A stretch of DNA of 64,000 nt from Nymphalis io. Its lineage: Eukaryota; Arthropoda; Insecta; Lepidoptera; Nymphalidae. The position numbers and the translations under genes are program-made. The notes under the pieces were generated by a model that saw only the letters and a program-made list of their open reading frames with translations, had not been told where the DNA came from and searched no databases. The stretch spans positions 1,431,001-1,495,000 of the forward strand of contig NC_065895.1 of NCBI RefSeq assembly GCF_905147045.1. The letters run 5' to 3'. Within the stretch, counting starts at the first letter, position 1. Every line of letters starts with the position of its first letter. Below are positions 26,101-41,100 of this stretch, one piece after another.

Positions 26101-29100
26101 TTAGTGCAACGTTTCTGATGCAAATTGTTTTACAATGTAAAGTATAACATGCACTGGCCTTTATATATTTAGAAAATAATATTCAAGAAACCTTTTTTTT
26201 ATTCTACTGACGATTTTAATAATACATAAATATAATAATTTATAATAATTCTATTTTTGAATTGTTATATGTTTTACTTTTGTGTGTTTCTAGTTGTCAC
26301 AGTGATGTTATCACTTGCGATGAAAGTGTAGTTAGACACTTAAACATTACGAATGCTTTAATGATTTCGGAAGACAAAGATAGCCAATGTGATAATTATC
26401 AGATCGGCTAACTTATGCCCTCCCTACAAGTGCACGATACATCGAACTGTCAACACTACACCATACATACCTTCGTCCTGCGATCGGAACCCTAAACAGA
26501 GTACAAAAATTCTAAAATCCATATTTTACGTAAACACAAACACAACATTATTTTTAATTAAAAAGTAAAGTCTGTGAATGTCCCACTGCTGGGCTAAGGC
26601 CTCTTCTTTTTCTTTTGAGGAGAAGGTATGGAGCTTATTCCTTCACGCTGCTCCAATGCGGGTTGGTGGAATACACATGTGGCAGAATTTCAGTGAAACT
26701 AGACACATGCAAGTTTCCTTACGATGTTTTCCTTCACTGTATAGCACAAGATGAATTATAATCACAAATTAAGCACATGAAAAATCAGTGGTGCTTGCCC
26801 GGGTTTGAACCCACGATCATCGTTTAAGATTCACGCGTTCTTACCACTGGGCCATCTCATAATTATTCAAAGTAAATTAAATAACAGAGGACTCTAGTTT
26901 TAAAGCCTTCTCCAGTTTTAAGCCTACTCCAAAATAAATATTATTCAACTAATAACAACTATCAGTATTATTCTTTTCAAAATATAAACGTTAATCCGTT
27001 GGGAATATGAGTAAAACTTTTTTTTTACTATTATTCTAATATATATAATAAAGTCGTCAATGTGTAGGTACCCTAATCATAAATCAAAGTCGCGTCGCCG
27101 CGAGCGAACGTCACGCTAATTTTCCCTCTCAATCCGCCATTACCGGAGGAAGTGACGGGAAGTTTGGCGCGCTTTTACCGCAACCATAATGCATATCAAA
27201 ATTTTGACGTTTCATTGCTTTCTTTAATACAGATAAAATACTATAAAGTAATATTCAGGTATTAGACGTAAGTTCTAAGAGAAACAGAAAACATGACACA
27301 AAATAGGCTAAAGGGAATTATAGTGATTCAAATTAAGTAAATATAAAACTGATATAATTAGATATAAATTGAATATTTGTTATTTATCCAATAATTAAGT
27401 AATTTAATAAAACTTACAGTTTCGACATGGCGAAAATTCATTGACGTCCACCGCATCTGAGGACTTGGCTACGAAGCAGGAGCCAACCGGGTCACGTTGG
27501 TTAACTTTAGCTGTCACGTAGGACACATAGCGAGGGGCGCAGGCCTGGAACAAACAAATTGACAATATCAACTATTTGTATTTTGTTTTTAATAAATAGT
27601 TCAATAGTCTATATTATTATATTCTATTGAATAGAATATTCTTATAATGTACCTAAATTAATACAATATTATTAGGTAAGTAATCGCTAAAAATTATGCG
27701 AATAAAGTTTTTAAAATTAGAATTTAAACTTATTCTTTATCCTGTATCCTGTGTAGATATAAATAATATGTTTGTATTATTTTTTTAAGACCGTATTTTT
27801 AGAACTATGTATGAAAATGTGCGTGCGTATATACATATACTTGTAATACTAGATTGGACTGTATATTATATTTCAAATCGTAAATCATGAGATAAGCACG
27901 TTCAATATAAACTCTCTATCTTGTTATAAAGATTGATACTTAATAAAATATATAACATTTAAATATATTTTATCTTTAATTCGTTTCAAGTAATGTATTT
28001 TTATATCAATGAAACTGTCAGTCAAAACAGACTATTTCTAAAAATATAACTAACAATTTCGATTTTATTAAAAAGGAAAATAGTTACAAAATACGCAAAA
28101 TGCAATCAAACAAAGGGCCAATGAACTATTCCCAGAATTGTAAAACCACAATGTTTCATAATGTCAACTATATTTTACGACCATAACATCCTTCATAAGC
28201 TAGTTCACGGATTCCTGAAAGAACACGCCCCGTAGACCAAATATAGAAACCTTTACGATCTTACATTAAAAGTTTCAAGCTTAACACTTTCATGACACAA
28301 AGTAATCCCTAAGATAGGGTTGTCAATTTAAAAACCAACGTAAGTTATACTATCATTTATAATAATATATATTTATCTATTATGTAATATAAAAAGAGAA
28401 TAATATTTTTCTAATTTGAGGAATATTTATTTTTTAAAATATAAACAAGTATATTTATAGTTTAATGATTTGACAGCCCTACAGACCCTTTATCAAATCG
28501 AATAAAAACAGACCCATCTGCGCATGCGTCGCGTTGAAGTTAATAACAAACAAACAAACTAATAACACTCGCGTCCAGTTAAATAAAACAGAGACATCTG
28601 GCGGAAATATAATCGAATTTATATTTTTATATAGGTTTCTAAGAATTATTCGATATTATAAATAATTATTAAAAAAATATTTATTATCTTATAAATATTT
28701 ATTATATTTAAAATTGGTAATACGTCGCGAGTGCTTTACCGACTAATATGTGATTTTGATGTGCTAAGTTTTGGTAGGGTTTTTTGCAAGCCTGTGTGGA
28801 TAGCTCCATCTCCAGCTCCATCTCGTAGATACCATCCACTCATCAGGTATTCTACCGCAAAACTTACTATTGTTGTGATACGGTTTGAAGGATGCGTGAA
28901 AGTGAGAGCACAAGATACATACATATTAGTTTCCAAGATTGGTGGCGTTTTGGCGATGCAAACAACGGTTAATATTTCGTACAGCGCCAATGTCTATGGG
29001 CGTTGGTGACTAGTTATTATCAGATGTATAAATTAAATAATTTATAAATTTTTGTTTTTAACATCTTTTTCTTTATGTATTAATGTACCTCATAATTTTG

Positions 29101-32100
29101 TTTGCTAATCAAATAATTAATATTCAAAAATTTTAAATGTTCTACAATATTTATATTTTACTCATTTTATACCAATCAAGTGATAATTTCATAATAATTC
29201 AATTGTTAATGTCTTTTCTATTTGTTATAAATATTTTGATTTTTAAAATTATTGTTTTTTGTTAACTCGAAATGTTGATATATTTTGCAACACCTATAAT
29301 TTAGGAGACACTTGATCTGTATAACGTCATGTTTAAAGACTCAATTGTATTTATTAGTGTACTTCTTTTTGGTGTTCATATAATAATAAATAAATAAATA
29401 AAGATTGTCATATAAAATAGGGCCTTGGACTGTTTGTAAAGTAAAATAAGCTTATTTCAGGTAGTACAATTCATTCCAAAAGACAAACGCATCGTGATTT
29501 GTTGATTTTTTTAATTTTATCCTCTTTTATTTCAGATACCCACTGGTAGTAGGGCTTTGTGCAAGCTCATCTGGATAGGTACCACCCACTCATCAGATAT
29601 TCTACCGCAAAACAGTAATACTTGATATTGTTGTGTTCCGGTTTGAAGGGTGAGTGAGCCAGTGTAATTACAGGCACAAGGGACATAAAATCTTAGTTCC
29701 CAAGGTTGGTGGCGCATTGGCTGTATAAGCGATGGTCCACATTTCTTACAATGCCAATGTCTAAGGGCGTTTGGTGACCACTTCCCATCAGGTGGCCCAT
29801 ATGCTCGTCCGCCTTCCTATTCTATAAAAAAAATAAAAAAAAATAAAAAGCGTAATGGTATGAACTTCAAAATTCTTCCCTAATAGAGACTTGGACTTTG
29901 TAATGGAAACTTGGACTTTTCGGAGCAGTCGATATTTTGGACTGTTTCTCTAATAGTCAACGGAACCATTTGGTGTTCATTTAGAGGCTATAATGGTGAG
30001 TGTGGTACTCGTTTCATTTTAATGGGATATTGATCACCAGTCGTTAAGCTGCGATAAATAAACATACGCTTATAGATATCTTCATATATCATCTAGTTTA
30101 CAGAGTGCCAGTGTGTGTGACAGTGGCAGTAGGTTGGCAGCACACTAGCCCACTTATCATCATTGCGGTGGATCATTTGAAAGTTAAAATTATGACATTT
30201 ATAGTTCGATGATGTTATTGTTGATCAAAATATTTCGGTATATTTAATTAATTGAAATAACCAAACTTTAAAAAGTCTCAGTACATAATATATTACTTTA
30301 TAAGTATCTGCGCTTTGCAGTACCACCCACTCATCAGATATTCTACCGCAAAACAGCAGTACTTGGTATTGTTGTGTTCCGGTTTGAAGGGTGAGTAAGC
30401 CAGTGTAATTACAGCCACAAGGGACATAAAATCTTAGTTCCCAAGGTTGGTGGCGCATTGGATATGTAAGCGATGGTTAACATTTCTTACAATGCCAATG
30501 TCTAAGGGCGTTGGTGACCACTTACCATCAGGTGGTCCATATGCTAGTCCGCCTTCCTATTCTATAAAAAAAAAATTCCAACAATTATTAATATATTTTC
30601 TTAATCATCAAATTCAATGACTAAAGTTTCCAATGCATCATGCAAGTTTTAAAATGAATAACAAGAGCTACATATTACTCGTAAACTTAACGTGAAGCCT
30701 AAATCTTAAGAGTCCAGCGAGGTTATTGACTTGACTCATTTATTTTTCAAATCAGCTGATATTCGTCCGCCATTTTGTTGGAATTCGTGAAGTGAATCAG
30801 ACTTCGTCGTATCTGAGTCAGCGCGTCCAATGAGGAGGTTCAAGTTAACTTTTGTTACATTTCTCGCACTTTCCTTTTTACAGTTTATTTTTTATTTTTA
30901 TATATCGTTGATTTAAATAATATATAATAAGCGAATACCAGTGTTAGTCCGGCTTTATTCAAACCCACCTGGGCTCTTCCATACAACCAAATAATAATAC
31001 TTCGTCTTAGTAAATTCTGATTGGTGAGTGAGCCAATGTAATTAACAGATTCAAGGAACAACGTCTAAGATCCCATAGTTTAGGACGCATTTACAGTGTA
31101 AGGATTAATTTACAAAAAATATAAAGGCGTTGTATTACCATGCTTCTTGCATTACAATACATTGCAACGCACGTAGGGTGCTATATATGTTACATGTAAT
31201 GTTTTGATATTATTCTTGTAGATTACTATTAATTTTATTTTACATCATATCGTGAATATGACTTTGTTAGCATAACGTTGACGATTTTTTGACGCTTCAA
31301 TTGATGGCAAATATCAATGACATAATAACACAACATTTAAAATTTTTTCCGTTATTGTATTTAATTAGATTTGCTTAACCGGGATGCCCAGTGGGTAGAA
31401 TATTACGATTAACCGTAGATAGCAGGTTCAAATCAAGACAAGATCATTGATTATTGTTTGATCTGCTTTATTTCTTTCTTATTCGTTTCGTTTCAGCATA
31501 GACCTTTAACTATATGAGTAGTCTTTAATTAAACCTGACACATTATGTATATCTGTATTGGAGTAAACTCTGAACACTCTAAACAGGAGAGATGCAGTAG
31601 CAGCCCTGGATTTATAAAAGTAGGCCTCCGAGGCACCGGTGAGCCGAAGGACCCAGCCAAAAATAATATTATTCTACTCTAACCGTTTCGGAATGAGAAG
31701 AGGGCGCTCAAATGTCAAGTTGCCTAGATGCCTTGGATCTCCCAGTCCGTACCTGTGCAATGGGACATAAACAGACTGTAAAAGTACTGCTAAACTAACA
31801 ATTGGGAAATTAAACCTTTATCAACGGAAAACAATTACAATCATATATATCAAAATAGACAATACGGCCCAATGTTTCAACTTCCATTGATCTGGTTGTA
31901 CATCACAACAAACGGTTTCAAAACGCAAGCACGACCTATATAGTTTACGAGAATAGCGCTATAATGTCGAAAGAGTAGGTTAATGTTACGTTACGGGGAG
32001 TAACGGATATACATATATATAGATGTAATATTTCCGAATCGTTGCACGAAAATTTAATTTAAAAACGCAATCAAATAAAATATTCTAACTACAATAGTTA

Positions 32101-35100
32101 GTAGTTTAGCTTAGTTCCTAAGGTGATATTTAGTGGCGCATTGACGCAGTGATGTGATGGTAAGTACCATCAAGTGGCCATTTTCAGTCTGCGTATATAT
32201 TAAAAAAATAGCTGCTATATATAATAATGAAAACCTATTAACTCTCCGCGATAGTTTAAAAAGTTGCAATAATATAATAACCCAAAATACATATAAACAT
32301 ATATACATATATGACCTATTTAACACAATACAATAGTTGTCTGTCGAGAGTTATAAATCACAAACAATGCTTCCTTTACTTCTCGACAATGTTATTTAAG
32401 CGCTGTTCTTCGCGATGTCGTAATTTTTACGACATACTTTTGCCATTGTTAGTTTTGAAATTTGAATGACTTTAATTCACATAAGTAGTGTTCACACTAT
32501 AGCACATAAATTCTGTATACCTCGTGTGTAATTTATTTGATTTTCTGTCTTATACACTCTACCATATTTTAGCGACAAATATCAAAATTGTTTTGTCATG
32601 TACAATGTATGTCAAATGTCAAATGAAAGGACAATTAGTTTAAGATTTACAATAAAACGCATGAAATTTGATAGTTATCTTTGAGAGGTTAGGTTAGTGT
32701 GCTTATAACAAGTAAAGTGACAAACCTATAAGTATCCCACTGCTGGGTTAATAGAAGGGGGAGCCCATTTTTACGGAGAATGTTTGGAACTTATGTCACC
32801 AGTGTGCTTGTAATTTAAATAAAATTGGCCAGTTATATTAATCACAATATACACCGTTTATAAATGATCAACGGGTTATTATCTCACTATATTTTTTATT
32901 TGTGGTTGAATGCACGATGACGGAATAAGAGGTTTCTTAAACTGCTATGTGAAAAATTAGCTTAAAGTTAATGTTATGGGGAATAATACCTTTATATAAA
33001 ATAAAACACTCAATCTATACACAAATTGATAATGGAATTTACTGCTGGTAGAGCTTTGTGCAAGCTCGTCTGGGTAGGTACCACCCACTCATTAGATATT
33101 CTACCGCAAAACAGCAGTACTTGTTATTGTTGTGTTCCGGTTTGAAGGGTGAGTGAGCCAGTGTAATTACAGGCACAAGGGACATAAAATCTTAGTTCCC
33201 AAGGTTGGTGACGCATTGGCTATATAAGCGATGGTTGACATTTCTTACAATGCCAATGTCTAAGGGCGTTTGGTGACCACTTACCATCAGGTGGCCCATA
33301 TGCTCGTCCCCCTTCCTATTCTATAAAAAAAAAATAGGTATTATATCAATAACAATGTAATACGATGGTGACCACGTCCTATATAAATTAAACAAAAGAT
33401 GTCAACGTAGATGGAGAGAAAAATCATCATCATTATTAAGTGGTCATGTATTTTTACACGACAGCCCAAAAAAAGGATTTTGTTTGTACAGGGTAGTGTT
33501 AAAATCCTTACATTATCCCAAGTGACACTGGCTATCATTATTTACTTTTTAGATATTTTTTTAGCAGAGCTATCGTTTTTTTTTTTTAATTTTTGACATC
33601 GTCATAATCAGTTATTTTTATTATAAACTTAAAACAAAACAGCGACACGACGAATCCAAAATCCATCCCATCTAAATTATGTTTAAAAAACAAGAATGAA
33701 TTTGTGAGCTCATCTTGTATACCATCTTATGTAATCTTATACAATCTTTAAACAAAGGGACGTTGGTCTACCGTGGACAAAACAGACTGTACATTTTTCT
33801 GTCGGCTTTATTATCACACTATTGTTTACTTATAAACGTAAATCCAATGGTGTAATCACTGTAACATTAAATTCCACTCCGAATATCGTGTAAAAACGGC
33901 GGCGCATGCGCAGCTAATCGATTTTCGGTGTTGCCACTCTCTAATATAGTTTTATTGTATTTAATCGTTCAATTTAGACAAATTACTAGTAACGTGAAGC
34001 AATTGCCAGAAATTGTCGTCCGATAAAAGTCGACGAATGAGATAATTGACAAACACGTTCCGAGTTGTATCTACGTCAAATTGAAAAATAAATATCGTTT
34101 CTTGCGCCTTAAAAAAAAAAGAATATATACACATACGGCCTTGCTTATAAATTAGCTTACTTCTAGCTTAGCGGGTAATTAGTTAAACAATGCCGTATCT
34201 TTTTCTTTCGAATGACAAATCAATAATGATTGAAAGAGCGAAATTAGTGTTTAGCAGTCGCCAAGCAATGTTTATTATACGTATGCCCGTTAGTAATTAC
34301 GGCTGACAAATATATATATATAGTGATTTGAGCTATCAACTTTATATAACATTGTCTAAGGTATCGAAGTTTTGAAGTAATATTCTATTTCTTAATTAAT
34401 AATGTTGTCTAGAATTCAATCGCATAAACACTCAGTCAAGAAACTGTAAAACCAAGACGGTTGATATCTTATTTGCGAAGAAACGATAAGTAGATATCTC
34501 TTAAAATGGCAACACTGTCCTGATTATTTTACTTCATGTAACGGCAATACCGCTATCCTCAGAGCGCTGTTAATTTTCGAGAATCTGGCGTAACGCTATT
34601 TAGGAGGAGAGAAAAAGTGGTCCCCAGCTTGCTTGTATAAAGTCACAGTGACTTTCTTTATAAGGACTTCATGGCTCTGAATGAGCACAATCTTACAAGG
34701 AGCAGTGCACCTAGACTAGACTATTGAACTAGGAAAAAAGGTGATCGTAGTTCATCCTACTTAGACTTACTACGGAACGTAAATACAGTACAGTACAGAA
34801 CAGCCTGTTAATGTCCCATTGCTGGGCTAAGGCCTCCTCTCCCTTTTTGAGGAGAAGGTTTATAGCTTATTCCACCACGCTGCTCCAATACGAGTTGGTA
34901 GAATACACATGTGACATAATTTCAATTAAATTAGACACATGCAGGTTTCCTCACGATGTTTTCCTTCACCGTCAAGCTCGAGATGAATTATAATCACGAA
35001 TTAAGCACATGAAAATTCAGTGGTGGTTACCCGAGTTTGAACCCACGATCATTAGTTAAGATTCACGCGTTCTAACCACTAGGCCATCTCGGCTTAATGG

Positions 35101-38100
35101 AACTTAAATACGAAACCATATAATTATTAGAAACAGTTCACTAGCAATCTTACGTTAAAAGCGCAAAAAATTGCAATAATATATTAAAATTTCTAACAAA
35201 TAACTTAAAAATGCTTGAGCAGTCAAGTTTAATTTTACAATTCTCGGTATTGTAAATGTCAACTGAGAGATTTTTGCGGACGGGACGTTGGCGAATATTT
35301 CAAGAATTTCGGATTTTAAGATGCAAACGTTTGGTATATTTTATTAAATGAATAAAAAAATAAAAGTAAAAGCTTTTAACGATTTTAATTTATCCTTATG
35401 TTGTTTATTTACTAATTATGTTTCAGTTACGTATTCACTTATAAGATTGTACATTCTATTCGTTTTGTGTTAATGTCTATTCTGTTAGTGGAACTTTATA
35501 ATCGCATAATTTATGTACATAAACGAATAAAATTTATTGTATAATATTGTATTGCCACTAATATTATAATTAATCATTCGTGTCTGCAAAATTTCGTTCC
35601 AATTAGTTGGACTGGAAAATTCAAATGCAGGGCTTGACCCACATGCCAATGAGTGTACTATCAATCATTATAGTACTAATATATTGATTGTAGTACAAAT
35701 GTTTTGTACAGTAATTATTTTTAATTTTAATTTATACATATTTAACGCTTTGATGTAGAAAATTTTTAAACGTCACTCTATCATTGTACATTTATTTCTA
35801 TCCTCTGAAGTATATTTTATAATTTCGTGATAAGTGGTCAAGAAGTGACTTAATGTAACTTGATAAGTTAAAGTTAGTTTAATCTATTTAATACTTACCG
35901 TAATCGACACCACCATAAGTGAACTTAACTGTGCGCCTGCGCAGATAGAATACAACTTTTTCCTACGCTCACCGCTAAGTTCTAATTGTGCACGAGTACC
36001 ACCGTTATCATTGAGGGTAAGCAGGAAGAACTTAAAAGGGAAACTACACGTCTAGTTTTTAATACCGAAGTCTATATAGTTCGATGAGAATGGTACCGTT
36101 CTGTACAGTTATGACAGACCACGCTTTATATGGCGTTGGATTTTAAATAGTAAGTGGGACACTTCGACTAATACGTGCCATGCCGTTAAAGGGTCTCGAT
36201 TTGTGCTAAATGGCGTCTAGATCGATCTAAAGTAATACAGTTCCTTAATGATAACTTACGTAACTATCTTACGTGTTATATTTCAATATTATTTTTAAGA
36301 TACTATTGTCCTTTTTATGACGATCATACAATGAATTTAACTAAAATGACATAAAAATATTAAAATCAGAATGCTTTCATGTTTTAAATCTCTATAGTTC
36401 AAAAGGCGAAGTCATATTCGCTTTTGATAGATATTACTTTATGTACAACAACGAACATATATAAATTGTTATTAGAGTCACAAGGGACATTATATCTTAA
36501 TTCTTGGGGTTGGTAGCGCGTTAGCGATAAAACGATTGATTAATATTTCTTATGATGCCATTTGCCACAAAAACATAACTTAAACGATAATTTAAAAATT
36601 ATAACTTAATAAAAGAAAAATCATCAGGACTAATAATACAGTAATAGCCTGTAAATGTCCCACTGCTGGGCTAAGGCCACCTCTCCCTTTTTGATGAGAA
36701 GGTTTGGAGCGTATTCCACCACGCTGCTCCAATGCGGGTTGGTGGAATACACATGTGGCAGAATTTCAGTGAAATTAGACACATGCACGTTTACTCACGA
36801 TGTTTTCCTTCACCGACAAGAACGAGATGAATTATAATCACAAATTAAGCACATAAAAAATCAGTGGTGGACTAATAATGAATAAATGAAATACATATTA
36901 TGTATATACATATATAGGTATATACAGACATATTTAATTACCCACGTAATAATAAAACATAATAATCTATCAACGGGCGCCAGGATGGTATAAATAATGA
37001 ATAAATGCTTAACAAAGTGTAACGTTATCTCGCGAAGAGGAAATTAGCTGCCCAAAGGTCATCTTTATCGGATACCCCGGCGTTGCTCCAGCATCTATCA
37101 TCTTTCATTGCCATTTCTACCTCCAGGGTTGAACACTTACGGTCATCGGTTCATGCTGTACTTTCATATAGCCATTGTTTATTGTTTTCCATCATAATAA
37201 CACCGAGAACATTATTTATAACATTAAATCAGTTAGGTAAGATAATATAGATGACGAACGTTACAATTATTTGAAAATAATTATAATTTATTGTATATGA
37301 TATTTAAATATGAATTAAAAAGATTAAACCTTAGTGTTATATCAATATTAGTATATAACTGATGTTTATTTATTTATTTTTTTATTTGGATCTCTAACAG
37401 TTGTACATAATACACATTCAAAAAACTTTTTACATTAACTTAAAACTAAGTATGCACAACCGATTACAGGATGTTCTCCTGTAATCGGTTTATCATTCCC
37501 AAACACAATCACAAAATATACAAATCGAAAATAAAATAAAAACAGAAAATAGAAATATATAAGTAAAAAACAAAAACAAAAGGTAGTAACTAATTAAATT
37601 TTTAAACAAATTAACATGGAACATCACATTTTTTCATAAACGATGAGAGCCCGTCACAACCAATGTTCAGTGTTACTGTGTTTTTTACACAATCTACTTA
37701 ACAGTCTATCGTCATCTATTTTTTCATTAAATACTTTACAAAGCAATTTCATGTGTAGTAGAGATCATCGAATCTCTAGTGATTCGTTTTAAAAAAAATC
37801 TAGTTGGTTTTTGTAGGACTCTAGATGATTTGAAGCTTTAAAACGAAAGACCAAATGTTTATATAAGTGAATGAAAGTATTAGTTTGAGATTAATAGACT
37901 TCATTCGACACTGTTTGCCCGAACACTATAATAATCGATAGGTTGTTCGCGCAATATTATAAGAATTAAATTATAGAAGCGTTGCAAATCATGCAGAGCT
38001 AGTAGTGTTATATGCATTGTATATTCATGGTAGAAGCATTCTAGGAATCTTATCTCCTCAAGCATGCATAGATTACTAAATAGGTAATTATAGTAAATAA

Positions 38101-41100
38101 TGCATAGGATAAAATAATTTATTAATATTTTCGCGCCCGTTCCCGCCTCCTTTCGTTACATGGTATCGAATGCGCCGACCCGTGGAAAGGGCGCGGCGCG
38201 TGCGCGTGCGCACAATGAACTTATGTGAGAAAATGAGCATTAAATATGAGCATAGTACTATTACTATTTTCATATACTATTTTTATTTATTCTACATTAA
38301 ACAGATTAAAAAATAATTTTCACTGTTTAATTTAAACATTTAATGTGTTATGTGAATTTATCTATAACATTTGTAATTTACCTAGGCGATATCTGAAGTG
38401 TCTATTGACTATTTCTACTTTAGGGGAGAGGACTGATTATCCTCAATACATAACATGAATCAGCCTAGCCTAGCCAGTACCTGATCTTTATTTCGTTCGA
38501 TGACTATATTATATTATACATACTTAACATCCCGAAAAATAAATTACTATTGTTCATTTGAAAATTATTAATAATAATATTCTGGGCTTGTACTATCGAA
38601 ATCAGGCAACTGATATACTACATATACTAATTTTCTTTTGTGAATACATACTTATATAGATAATTAAACCCAGACTCAGGTCAAACAGACATATTCATGC
38701 ACACAAATATCCGTCCTGGGCAGGAATCGAACTCACACCTTCGGCGTGAAAGGCCGATAACAATACTGATATTATGGGATCCTCGACGATGTTATAAATA
38801 CATATTTAAAATTAATCGGAAAAGTTATTTAAAAATAATAACATATAATAGAAGAATGCATAAGATTATATATCTTTATTTATGATTGTAATATATTTTT
38901 ACTACGATCTATTTTGTACGGAGAGAGTTTGAAATAAAACTAATAATAACAACTTCGATTAAAACATTAAACTCTGATCGCATCTTTAATTTACCAATCT
39001 CTATTATACTGTCAGAACGAACGTATACAGGGGAGCACAATTTGTCGGCACTGCCTTAACGCGCCCTAAGAAAGGACTCCATTTTATTCTTAAGTCTATA
39101 TGGAACGCCATTCAACGGTCCCAGATAAATGGTATCACCCATTGCACCGTTCAGACCAAATTTAGACTCGCTGTCTAGACAAATAACGTGGACTTTATAT
39201 GCTGATATTGTTTACCTGATTTCAAGGAGTTTATTGTATTTTGACATGTTATTTTTCATTTATATTATATATTTATGTATGTCATAACATATACAATAGA
39301 ATTATTCAAATATTGGTTTGTTTTCACAATAAAATAACTGAACCTAATTTTTGACGGACGTGTAAAAAATTTACAAAACTCAACCGAAACATAATTATTA
39401 AAGTTGCGACACTTTATTTTTTAACCATATATAGAATTTCATAAAACCATATATATATATAAGTATTATTAATTTTAAAATTAAAAATCAATCACTAGCA
39501 ATTTTTTTTTGCGGTTATTCGCTGTAGAATACACCCCTAAATTGTTTTACAAATGTTTGTTTTTTTTATTTTCTATTATATTATTTATTATCTGTACTAG
39601 CTTTAAAGCAAAATTACGTCAAGATATTTAATTATAGCTATCTCAACGTAACCAGGCTATCTGCTTAACCCTGGACAAACAATAACTTCTTGTATCACGC
39701 ATTATTTTACTGCGATACTGGCGCCAAGGATTATTCGTATTGCGGGAGTGTAGTCTCCAATGATTCATAAATGTTAATTAAGTACCGATTGTATATTAAG
39801 TGTTGTGCCCCCAACTTCGTCCGCCTTCGTCGTTGTTGGGAGACAATATTTTCAAAACTTTCAGGGAGTCACAACACAAAAGCTAATTATTTATAATAAT
39901 ATATCCGTTATATTTGATAAATAACTTTATTTGATCATTGACATAAGTGGAACGGATTGAATAGCTTGGTGGTAGGGCTTTGTGCAAGCTTGACTGGGTA
40001 CCATCCACTCATCAGATATTCTACCGCAAAATAGCAGTCCTTGGTATTGTTGTGTTCCGATTTGAACCAGTGTAACCAGTGAACCATTTTAACTACAGGC
40101 ACAAGGACATAACATCTTAGTTCCTAAGGTTGGTAGCACATTGGCGATGTAAGTATAACTATAGAATTTCCTACAATCCCAATGTCTATGGGCGTTGGTG
40201 ACCAGTTACCATCAGGTGGCCCATATGCTCGTCCGCCTACATATACTATAAAAAATATATGTTATAATAGCTATATAATAATTTTATTATATAGCTGGAG
40301 AGTTTTGTAAAAGGCGCTAAACTTGAAAACTTACAAGTTGAATGTGAATAATTATTTTTGCATTATTCTGTCCGTTTATTGAAGTAAGTTATACGCGTTA
40401 CAATTTACGCTACGACCGTAAGGAGCGTGGTCGGTTGCCATAAACCTTACCCACTTCGCGAACTGTGTGAAACGAGTATGTATATATATTTATTTAGTAT
40501 CAAAACCCGCAGTTTCACTAACGTGAAATTCTGCCCTTTAAACATAATACTTATTGGAATTATAAATATTTAAATTATTATGTACCGTATGTGTGTGCGC
40601 AAACACAGGTGCACTCTCTCTTCCCTCAAAACCTAATAACATTTTATTGGCCCGACCTGGGAATTGAACCCAGGACCTCCGGGTCTGCTTCCTTACATCA
40701 AGCCACTAGAACAACGAGGCTGTCAAAATGAAATAATATATTTTATGAACAGACAAAACCTAATAATAATCATTATATATAGGGTAGGGTAACTGTTTGT
40801 TGCTGCTTCGGCATGGAATATTTATTACCTCGCGATAACGATATGAATCAATTGCAATCTACATTTATCATTTATCGTTTAGCAAACTTTAAAATTGCAT
40901 CAAACAAAATTTAGTAACTTTTTATAATTATAATAAAATGTATGGAATTATCAATTACTAAAACATAAAGATTAAACGGATGATTATAGGTAATTAAAGA
41001 ACCAGCATGTAAATGTTCCACTTCTGGGCGGGTTCTACTTTCGTGGAGAAGGTTTGAAGCATACTCAATAACGATGTCGCAAAGCTACACGTGTAGCATA

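Larger units (their letters stand above)
25407..27417. other. integrin intron between exons 2 and 3
   Basis: This 2 kb intron holds a family 3 SINE (25836-26012) and a family 2 SINE (26568-26862). A CpG-rich patch at 27085-27180 contains tttggcgc (E2F-like) and accggaggaagtg (ETS-like). Confidence 0.5.

Noticed and set aside
34811..34993. Small ORF beginning MSHCWAKA, with a relative at 36655
   Set aside because: Both are translations of the family 2 SINE tail.
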